NCBI RefSeq assembly: GCF_024170285.1
Contig: NZ_JALJXV010000001.1
Coordinates: forward strand, 186,001-250,000
Direction of reading: 5' to 3'
From: Natronocella acetinitrilica
Lineage (GTDB): Bacteria > Pseudomonadota > Gammaproteobacteria > Nitrococcales > Aquisalimonadaceae
DNA length: 64,000 nucleotides
A model generated the notes under the pieces. The model ran no database searches, had not been told where the DNA came from, and was given only the letters and a program-made list of their open reading frames with translations. The translations under genes were made by a program, and so were the position numbers. Of the stretch, positions 58,082-64,000 are shown one piece after another. The first letter of the stretch is position 1. Each line of letters begins with the position of its first letter.

Positions 58082-59091
58082 CAGCGTACAACCTCGGCGC
58101 GCTCGATCTCGATCTGGAAGCGGCGCAGGATCCGGTTCTGCCGCGCCAGGGCATCGCCGATATCCCTGGCGAGCAGGGGCGGGAGTTCGGCATCACCGCG
58201 CACTTCGCTCAGCGGCACGTCGCGACGCGCCGGCAAAAGATGCGTCGCGGCCACCTGCTGCTGCATCGCCTCGGAAAGATAGAAATCGACAAAGGCCTCG
58301 GCCTGATCCGGCATCGGCGTGCCTGCCATGATGGCGATGGGGCGTTCCACCAGCGCCGAACCGCCCGGCGGGTAGTGCATGACCAGTGGTGCCCCATCGG
58401 CAATCTGCCGGAAGATCAGATAATCGACCGCCGCAACCATGCCATCGAAAGCGCCCACCAGCAGGGTACTGATCGCCTGGGAGTTGGCGGCGGCGAAGTC
58501 CATGCCACCGCGACGCGCCTCGCGCAGGTCGGCGAAACCCTCTTCGCCACGATCCAGCACCCATGAGACGACGAAATCACCGGCAGACCCGGCTCTGCTC
58601 GGTGATGGCATGGTGAGTCGCAGATCGGCGTCGCCAAGCAGGACGTCCTGCCAGTCCATGTCTTCGCTGGCCACCTCCTCCCGGAAGGCCATGCCCACCA
58701 GCGCCGCCGATGTCGCGAAATAAGTGTGATCCGGGTCATGCCAGTCGGTATGGGTGTCCGCCCACCAGTCGGGATCCGGATAGTGCCGTAATCGCCCTTC
58801 CGACTTCAGCGCCTCGGCGGCAACGCGGCTTGCAAAAATGACCACGTCGGCCCGCGGCCGGTAGCGCTCTGCCTCGAGCCGCGCCATCACCTGTCCCGTG
58901 GTCGCGGCGAATAACTGCACACGGACACCACTCTCCGCGGCGTACGCCTCCACCACCGCTTCGGCCAGCGGTCTGGGCCCGGCGGAATAGACCGTCAGCG
59001 TATTCGAGTCGCCACCATCGCCATCCGAGCAGGCCACGACCAGACCGGCAGCAAGCACCAGCATGGCTGCCAGAGGAGAGAATGACTTCAT
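58081..59091 (-). CDS. Extracellular solute-binding lipoprotein, FbpA-like
   Basis: 336 residues with a lipobox (VVAC, Cys21) and a mature start rich in Asp/Gly/Ser, then NTLTVYSAGP, the usual first strand of family 1 iron, thiamine or aminoethylphosphonate binding proteins. The C-terminal YY iron motif of classical FbpA is not seen, so iron specificity is doubtful. It is coupled by TGATG overlaps to the ATPase upstream and the permease downstream. Confidence 0.83.
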   Translation of the reverse strand: MKSFSPLAAMLVLAAGLVVACSDGDGGDSNTLTVYSAGPRPLAEAVVEAYAAESGVRVQLFAATTGQVMARLEAERYRPRADVVIFASRVAAEALKSEGRLRHYPDPDWWADTHTDWHDPDHTYFATSAALVGMAFREEVASEDMDWQDVLLGDADLRLTMPSPSRAGSAGDFVVSWVLDRGEEGFADLREARRGGMDFAAANSQAISTLLVGAFDGMVAAVDYLIFRQIADGAPLVMHYPPGGSALVERPIAIMAGTPMPDQAEAFVDFYLSEAMQQQVAATHLLPARRDVPLSEVRGDAELPPLLARDIGDALARQNRILRRFQIEIERAEVVR

Positions 59092-60158
59092 CAGTCCGCC
59101 AGGAATCGAACCGCCTGCTGCGGGAAGCGGACATGCACCTGCTGACCTTCACGCACGCCGCCCCGGGCCAGCCCCCGGAGTCGCAGGCCATTGCCAAGCC
59201 GCACGAACGCCTCTTCATGGTCTCCGAGGAAGTGGGTCTGCTCACAGGTGGCGGGGAGACTGACCCAGCCGTCACCGTTCATGCAGCTGTCGTCCTGGCA
59301 CACGCAGATGGATTCGCGGCGCAGCATGAACCGGCCGGCCATCGGCGCTTCACCCGCGGGCACGGTGACCGCCAGGTCCCCGTCCAGCAGGACGTGGCCG
59401 TTGCGGCGCTGGTATTGAACCAGGTTGGAGTTGCCGATGAAGCCGGCAACGAAACTGTTGGCCGGCTCACGGTAGAGCATTTCCGGTGTGTCGACCTGGA
59501 CAAGACGACCACCATGCATCAGGGCGATGCGGTCACCAAGGGTAAAGGCCTCCTGCTGATCATGGGTTACATACACCGCCGTCAGGTCGGTCTCCCGAAG
59601 CAGGGTCGCCAGTTCGTGCTTCAGATCTTCGCGCAGGCGGGCATCCAGCGCCGACAGGGGCTCGTCCAGCAGCAAGACCCGCGGCCGCACCGCAAGGGCC
59701 CGTGCAATGGCTACCCGCTGCTGCTGCCCGCCGGAAAGATGCCCCGGCAGGCGGTCGATGAACGCCTCCATCTGCACCTGGCGAAGCACCTCTCGCACGC
59801 GCTGCTGCCGGTCACGGCGGCTCATGCCCAGCATGCGCAGACCAAACCCCACGTTGTCCGCGACGGACATGTGGGGCCACAGGCTGAAATCCTGGAACAC
59901 CATGGCGAAACCACGGCGCTGCATGGGCACATGGATGCCGGCGGCAGCGTCATCCAGCACACGGCCATTGCAACGCAGTTCGCCGCCATCTGCCTCAAGC
60001 AGGCCACTGACGATATTGAGCAGCGTGGTCTTGCCGCAGCCGGAAGGCCCCAGCAACACCACGCATTCGCCACGCGCGACGGTCAGGTCGACATCATTCA
60101 GCACCCGCTCCCCGTCAAACTCCTTGCGCAGGCCTCGGCAGGATAGAAACTCTGTCAT
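59091..60158 (-). CDS. ABC transporter ATP-binding protein, FbpC/PotA-like
   Basis: 355 residues with Walker A GPSGCGKTT, signature LSGGQQQRVAIARAL, Walker B VLLLDEPLSALD and a C-terminal TOBE-like regulatory domain containing several cysteines (CVCQDDSC). GAGGAGG four bases before the ATG at 60158 fixes the start. It is the first gene of the ATPase, binding protein, permease operon. No Fur box is visible upstream. Confidence 0.9.
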   Translation of the reverse strand: MTEFLSCRGLRKEFDGERVLNDVDLTVARGECVVLLGPSGCGKTTLLNIVSGLLEADGGELRCNGRVLDDAAAGIHVPMQRRGFAMVFQDFSLWPHMSVADNVGFGLRMLGMSRRDRQQRVREVLRQVQMEAFIDRLPGHLSGGQQQRVAIARALAVRPRVLLLDEPLSALDARLREDLKHELATLLRETDLTAVYVTHDQQEAFTLGDRIALMHGGRLVQVDTPEMLYREPANSFVAGFIGNSNLVQYQRRNGHVLLDGDLAVTVPAGEAPMAGRFMLRRESICVCQDDSCMNGDGWVSLPATCEQTHFLGDHEEAFVRLGNGLRLRGLARGGVREGQQVHVRFPQQAVRFLAD

Positions 60159-60317
60159 GCAACCTCCTCTGACGGATCGGGCGGTGCCGGGGCAGACGCT
60201 GATCCCCCCGCGATGACGTGCTAGTGTCCCGTGACGTGTGACGGGCCAGATTTTCAGGCGGCACCCATTGAGGAGCGCAAGCTTACCGGCTCCGTTTAAC
60301 AGTTTGATGACAGGGCG

Positions 60318-60839
60318 ATGACAGACATGGCTGGACCCACGCAAAGCCGGGCGACGGGGCGCTCCACGCATATCACCGCCGCAGGCGCGGAGGCGTTACG
60401 CAGGGAACTCGACTGGCTGTGGCGTGTGAAGCGACCCGAGGTGACCCAGGCGGTGGCTGATGCCGCCGCGCTGGGTGATCGATCGGAGAACGCCGAGTAT
60501 ATCTACGGCAAGAAGCAGCTCCGGGAGATCGACCGCCGCATCCGCTACCTCAGCAAACGGCTGGACGAGGTCACGGTTGTTCACGATACGCCGGCGGACA
60601 CACGCCGAATTTACTTCGGTGCCTGGTTCGAGTTGGAGACAGAGTCCGGGGAGGCAAGGCGTTATCGAATTGTGGGTTCGGATGAAATTGATACCGGGCG
60701 TGGCTGGATCAGCCTGGACTCGCCCATGGCGAAGGCAGTTCTGCGCAAGGCAGTGGGCGACGACGTGGTGGTACAAACACCCCGGGGGAAGCAAATTTTC
60801 GCGGTGACCGCGATCTGGTATCACGATCCCGACGGATGA
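60318..60839 (+). CDS. greB: Transcription elongation factor GreB
   Basis: 173 residues. The N-terminal coiled coil carries the GreB hallmark LGDRSENAEYIYGKKQLREIDRRIRYL with the acidic tip, and the C-terminal FKBP-like domain has WISLDSPMAKAVLRKAVGDDVVVQTP. It rescues backtracked RNA polymerase by stimulating transcript cleavage. The basic REIDRRIRYL favours GreB over GreA. The start could be ATG 60318 or 60327. Confidence 0.93.
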   Translation: MTDMAGPTQSRATGRSTHITAAGAEALRRELDWLWRVKRPEVTQAVADAAALGDRSENAEYIYGKKQLREIDRRIRYLSKRLDEVTVVHDTPADTRRIYFGAWFELETESGEARRYRIVGSDEIDTGRGWISLDSPMAKAVLRKAVGDDVVVQTPRGKQIFAVTAIWYHDPDG

Positions 60840-60841
60840 AG

Positions 60842-60890
60842 CGCGCCTGACGCAAATTGTTGGGCCATCTACGTCAGGCGCGTGTCTTTA
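60842..60890. terminator. Hairpin between convergent greB and parM-like genes
   Basis: CGCGCCTGACG (60842-60852) and CGTCAGGCGCG (60872-60882) form a perfect 11-bp stem with a 19-nt loop, followed on the plus strand by TGTCTTTATC. The long loop is unusual; it may end transcription in both directions. Confidence 0.55.
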
Positions 60891-61973
60891 TCATCCCTGT
60901 TTTTTCGATTTCTTCTCCGCCGGCGCGTCATCCTCGGCGACCGCGCTGTCATGCACGGGCTGTACCGGGCGCTGGTCCTGGTTCTGGTGAGCCCCCCAGG
61001 CATAGTAGCCGCGAGCGTTGGCGGTGACCGGCTCGTTCACCAACACACACTGTGAGACCTGCGGTCGCAGATAGCCGTCAAGCAGATGACCACCGCCGCC
61101 GGTCAGCAGGATCGTGTCGTAATCCTTCAACTGCCACAGGGACTGCACCTCTACCAGCAACCGGGTCGCAACGTCCGTCAACACCTCGTCACGTAGGTCG
61201 CCGATATCTTCCTTGCGGCCAGAGATGTTGATATGACCCTCGATAACTGCGTTATCTAGCGTATAGGTCTCCCGTTCGACGCCGAAACGCTCGGCCAGGG
61301 CCTGCGCGAGGTTGTCGTAGCCTGTCGAAATGCCAATCGGTACCGTCCGACTGAACGCCGGCGCATACTCGCCATCGACAATGGTGGCGAAATCGCTGGT
61401 GCGAAAGCCCACATCAATGATGCCGATGCGGCCACCAAGCAACTGTGAGTTCTCATTGAGTTGCCCGCGGTCGTCCAGCACCTCCGACCAGAAGGTGCCG
61501 AGGGGCTGCGGCACCACCTCGATGTTGTCCAGGCGAATGCTCAGATCCTGCTTGCGGCTGCCCATGTGGCGGGTAATGGTGTGGTCGCCGCGCAGGCGGG
61601 AGACGAGATCATCCGCCAGGTGCATGCGCCCCGGCGGCAGGCCGGTGACCACGTAGAAGTCGTTCATGGCGTCGCGGCAGAACAGACTCAGCGCGCCAAG
61701 GAACAACACCTTGAGATCATCACCCTCGGCACGGGTCGCCGAGAGGCCACGATGCGCCATGCGCGAGTGTTTGATGGCCAGATCGCCGAGAAAGTAGACC
61801 TTGCCATTGATTGTAACCCGCAGGTCGTTGGTCGGATCCGGCTTCTGCAAACCGAAGGACGTTGGGCTGCTGGCCGTTCCCTCGCCAACCACACTGGGGA
61901 ACCGACGCACTTCACGGCCGTCGTTGGCCTTGATGAAGCCGTATCCCATGTCGAGACCAATCACACGTTCCAC
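60891..61973 (-). CDS. ParM/StbA-like actin homologue
   Basis: A 360-residue actin-fold ATPase. Phosphate-1 motif GLDMGYGFIKA is near residue 6, phosphate-2 is IIDVGFRTSDFA, and the adenosine motif is ILLTGGGGHLL. A basic, Lys-rich tail (EKKSKKQG) ends the protein. It belongs to the ParM-like group known mainly from plasmid partition, yet no parR, parC repeats or replication genes are nearby and the flanks (greB, mutM) are chromosomal. The GTG at 61973 has AGGGGG upstream; the longer frame overlaps mutM in antisense. The role is unknown. Confidence 0.85.
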   Translation of the reverse strand: MERVIGLDMGYGFIKANDGREVRRFPSVVGEGTASSPTSFGLQKPDPTNDLRVTINGKVYFLGDLAIKHSRMAHRGLSATRAEGDDLKVLFLGALSLFCRDAMNDFYVVTGLPPGRMHLADDLVSRLRGDHTITRHMGSRKQDLSIRLDNIEVVPQPLGTFWSEVLDDRGQLNENSQLLGGRIGIIDVGFRTSDFATIVDGEYAPAFSRTVPIGISTGYDNLAQALAERFGVERETYTLDNAVIEGHINISGRKEDIGDLRDEVLTDVATRLLVEVQSLWQLKDYDTILLTGGGGHLLDGYLRPQVSQCVLVNEPVTANARGYYAWGAHQNQDQRPVQPVHDSAVAEDDAPAEKKSKKQG

Positions 61974-62106
61974 TGCGCTACCCCCTGCTGAGTGCGTTTC
62001 CGATGCCGGCGGATCATCCGTCGGCCCTGCCCCCCTCGGGGATGCTAGCACAGCCTGCCCACGAGGGCAGAGAGGCCTACGTCGCATTTCCTGAAGGAGA
62101 TATTGA

Positions 62107-62922
62107 TTAACGCTGACAATGGCTGCAGAAATAGGTGGCCCGCTGGGCCATGCGCTGTTGCCGGACAGGTGCACCACAGACGCGACAGGGCTCGCCTTCC
62201 CGGCCGTAGACCTGCAGTTCCTGGCTAAAATAGCCGGGCTGTCCACTACTGCCGACAAAATCCCGCAACGTGGTACCGCCCGCCGCAATGGCCTGGGCAA
62301 GTACGTGGCGAATGGCGTCCACCAGCAGGGCGTAGCGTCGCAGGCTGACGCGCCCGGCCGCGCGGGACGGCAGGATACCGGCCCGGAACAGCGCTTCACT
62401 GGCGTAGATGTTCCCCACGCCCACCACGGTGCGGGAATCCATGATGAACGTCTTGACCGCGATGCGCCGACCACGGGAGCGACGATAGAGGAATTCTGCC
62501 GTCAGCCCGGCCTCCAGGGGCTCGGGGCCGAGACTGGCGAGCAGCACGTGACTGGGCACTTCCCCGGGCAGCCAGTGGAAGCTGCCGAAGCGCCGCGGAT
62601 CCGCGTAGCGAAGAATCGCGCCATTGTCGAACAGCACGTCCACATGCTCGTGCAATGCCGGCGGCTGCGCCGCGGGCAGTATCCGCAGGCTGCCAGACAT
62701 GCCCAGATGAATCATGAGCGTACCAAGCTCGAGCCGAAGCAGCAGATACTTGGCGCGCCGCTCGACAGCACGCACCCGCTGGCCCCGCAGACGCTCGGAC
62801 AAACCCTGCTCGATTGGCCAGCGCAGGCGGTGATCGCGGACGGCCACAGCGGTGACCATGCGCCCGGTGACGTGCGGCTCGATACCACGGCGGGTCGTCT
62901 CGACCTCGGGAAGTTCGGGCAT
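62107..62922 (-). CDS. mutM: Formamidopyrimidine-DNA glycosylase
   Basis: A 271-residue bifunctional glycosylase/AP lyase that removes 8-oxoguanine. It has the catalytic N-terminal Pro-Glu (MPELPEVETTRRG), the MIHLGMSGSLR loop, VGVGNIYASEALF, and a C-terminal zinc finger with four cysteines (CRVCG...CSHCQR). It follows the DUF4340 gene by 6 bp, so it is probably in the same transcript. Confidence 0.96.
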   Translation of the reverse strand: MPELPEVETTRRGIEPHVTGRMVTAVAVRDHRLRWPIEQGLSERLRGQRVRAVERRAKYLLLRLELGTLMIHLGMSGSLRILPAAQPPALHEHVDVLFDNGAILRYADPRRFGSFHWLPGEVPSHVLLASLGPEPLEAGLTAEFLYRRSRGRRIAVKTFIMDSRTVVGVGNIYASEALFRAGILPSRAAGRVSLRRYALLVDAIRHVLAQAIAAGGTTLRDFVGSSGQPGYFSQELQVYGREGEPCRVCGAPVRQQRMAQRATYFCSHCQR

Positions 62923-62928
62923 GGCCTG

Positions 62929-63783
62929 CTACTCGTCACCGTCGCCTGCGGGCGGCTCGGCGCGCCCGGTCAGCAGATAATCGCGCACCTCACCATCGAA
63001 GACATAGAGCAAGCCGGAGTTCAGCTCCTTCAGCCGACGCTCGCCGTTGCTGTCCGCCGCGATGAATCGGCGCACTTCACCGTTGTCGAAGCGCAGCACC
63101 AGCTCAGGTTCGGCGTCCGGGCGGCGGCGGCCCTCGCGAACCACGAGCGCGGAAGCGAGACGAAAATCAGCGATCAGGCTGCCGACCTGCTCGCGGCTGA
63201 GGGCACTACGGCCGTCGCGCCAGACGCCACCCTCCCGGGCCAGGTGGAAGTGTTCGGACTCCACCTCCTCGATGGACCAGGTGCCCGGCACCAGATGGCG
63301 ATCAATGAAGTTCCACCAGCCACCCTCAAGCAGCGGTGTGACCTCATCACGAACGAGATGAACCTGATCGCCCACCGCTACATAGCGCAGCCCGTCCACG
63401 GAGTCCGTAGCGCCAAACTCCAGCACCTGACCATTGAGTTCCAGGCGCAGCCGGGGCGGATCGAGGCCCACCACCGAGGCATCGAGTTCAGCGCGGTCAT
63501 ACCGTCGGTGACTGCGGGCCACTGCCAGTTGTGTCACCTGACGCACATGGAATTCGCTGGCCGCGGCCCGAGCCGGCTCCGCAATCTGCCAGGCCCCGTC
63601 ACGCCGTACCAAGGCCATGTCTTCCCGGTTGGGCCTTTGCAGACGCAGCGTCTGAACGTGCTCGGGTTGTAGCGTGGTCAATCGGGGAGTCACGCCCGGC
63701 GCACCCGGCTCCAGCCAGGCAATCACCGCCAGCCCTGACAGGCCGAGCACCAGGGCCGCAAGCATCAGCCAGCGTCGTCGCAT
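62929..63783 (-). CDS. DUF4340 domain-containing protein
   Basis: A 284-residue protein with one N-terminal membrane helix (MRRRWLMLAALVLGLSGLAVIAW) and a large periplasmic part with the DUF4340 pattern (LQPEHVQTLRLQRPNREDMALVRRDGAWQIAEP). Its ATG overlaps the stop of the upstream GldG-like gene (TGATG). In other bacteria DUF4340 genes follow GldA/GldG-like ABC transporter genes, matching this context; the transported substrate is unknown. Confidence 0.85.
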   Translation of the reverse strand: MRRRWLMLAALVLGLSGLAVIAWLEPGAPGVTPRLTTLQPEHVQTLRLQRPNREDMALVRRDGAWQIAEPARAAASEFHVRQVTQLAVARSHRRYDRAELDASVVGLDPPRLRLELNGQVLEFGATDSVDGLRYVAVGDQVHLVRDEVTPLLEGGWWNFIDRHLVPGTWSIEEVESEHFHLAREGGVWRDGRSALSREQVGSLIADFRLASALVVREGRRRPDAEPELVLRFDNGEVRRFIAADSNGERRLKELNSGLLYVFDGEVRDYLLTGRAEPPAGDGDE

Positions 63784-64000
63784 CAGGCTCGTCTCCGCCG
63801 CCACCAGAGCAGGCCTGCCACCAGCAGACAGCTACCCGGAAGCCCCAGCAACAGACCGAATCCCATAAACGCAATGCCCTGTCGTGTCAGCTGCAAACGC
63901 TGATCCGGGGCCGCCTGACCGGCCAGAAGGCCAGCGGTGTCCGCGGAAGCCAGCCAGTCCACCAGCGCCAGCCCCAGGTTGAGATTCGCGCCATTGCCGA
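63783..64000 (-). CDS. GldG-like ABC transporter auxiliary protein, C-terminal part (runs off the window)
   Basis: The last 71 or so residues are present: NLNLGLALVDWLAS..., APDQRLQLTRQGIAFMGFG, then a terminal membrane helix (about 22 residues) and a basic tail WWRRRRA. This is the usual end of the GldG family (uncharacterised ABC transport auxiliary, formerly linked to gliding motility). The stop overlaps the start of the DUF4340 gene by one base. Confidence 0.75.
   Translation of the reverse strand, partial: GNGANLNLGLALVDWLASADTAGLLAGQAAPDQRLQLTRQGIAFMGFGLLLGLPGSCLLVAGLLWWRRRRA

Overview
The window looks like chromosomal backbone of a GC-rich gammaproteobacterium. The evidence is gene order: ftsY-ftsE-ftsX-rpoH, coaBC-dut-algC-argB beside radC, an asmA-type gene, znuCBA, mlaC and greB. 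The sequence style (high GC, acidic proteins, an AlgC with a membrane-sensor extension, a NADP-isocitrate dehydrogenase carrying CBS domains, an HrcA operator in a sigma-32 organism) suggests a Chromatiales or Ectothiorhodospiraceae-like bacterium. That placement is an inference from memory, not a measurement. I see no prophage, plasmid backbone, insertion sequence with transposase, rRNA or CRISPR array; the only recognised tRNA is tRNA-Gly(CCC).

Layout. 1-9.5 kb: AsmA N-terminus, a host-attachment-family protein, tRNA-Gly, trmB, an aldo/keto reductase, a small acidic protein, endonuclease V, a membrane-anchored response regulator, a DUF6394-type membrane protein with a two-RCK potassium channel, and a class V aminotransferase. 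9.5-19 kb: a repeat-filled intergenic region, a Sel1 protein, AmpG with a P-type ATPase, thioredoxin reductase, a glutaredoxin-like protein, exonuclease III, a second repeat block and a thiolase. 19-26.4 kb: Icd-CBS, PEP carboxylase, pyrE and a YdbH-like protein. 26.4-30.6 kb: a third repeat block, a YdbL-like lipoprotein, two divergent alpha/beta hydrolases and a DUF4124 protein. 30.6-40.5 kb, all minus strand: argB, algC, dut, coaBC, a small protein, radC, rpoH, ftsX, ftsE and ftsY. 40.6-46.2 kb, plus strand: two M16 peptidase-family proteins, rsmD, coaD, mlaC and a transglycosylase-like lipoprotein. 46.2-48.3 kb: a candidate sigma-54 small RNA, a YcgR-like PilZ protein, a perfect 54-bp palindrome and a Yip1-like protein. 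48.4-54.7 kb: a tightly coupled zinc operon behind a Zur-like box (41-codon ORF, znuC, znuB, His-rich znuA, COG0523 GTPase, WD40 protein, second COG0523 GTPase). 54.8-64 kb: an OprO/P-type porin, an FbpABC-like ABC transporter, greB, a chromosomal ParM-like actin, mutM, a DUF4340 protein and the end of a GldG-like gene.

The most unusual items are non-coding. Four copies of a 108-110 bp nested inverted repeat (9670, 17190, 17361 and 26423) keep one architecture exactly: outer arm 28-29, inner arm 10, loop 6, inner arm 10, unpaired conserved module 26, outer arm. The arm sequences differ completely between copies but remain self-complementary. At two of the three sites they sit beside inverted pairs of a 34-35 bp REP-like palindrome. 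A second dispersed motif (GGGAARCRCTGA) includes one perfect 24-bp-arm palindrome. Regulatory signals of note are a perfect CIRCE operator over the rpoH promoter, a TGGCAC...TGCA sigma-54 promoter feeding a roughly 160-nt RNA that ends in an intrinsic terminator, and the Zur-like box.

Functionally, the zinc operon combines high-affinity import with two putative metallochaperone GTPases. The rpoH operator would link sigma-32 supply to GroE capacity through HrcA. Icd with adenylate-sensing CBS domains next to PEP carboxylase suggests energy-state control of the TCA cycle and anaplerosis.
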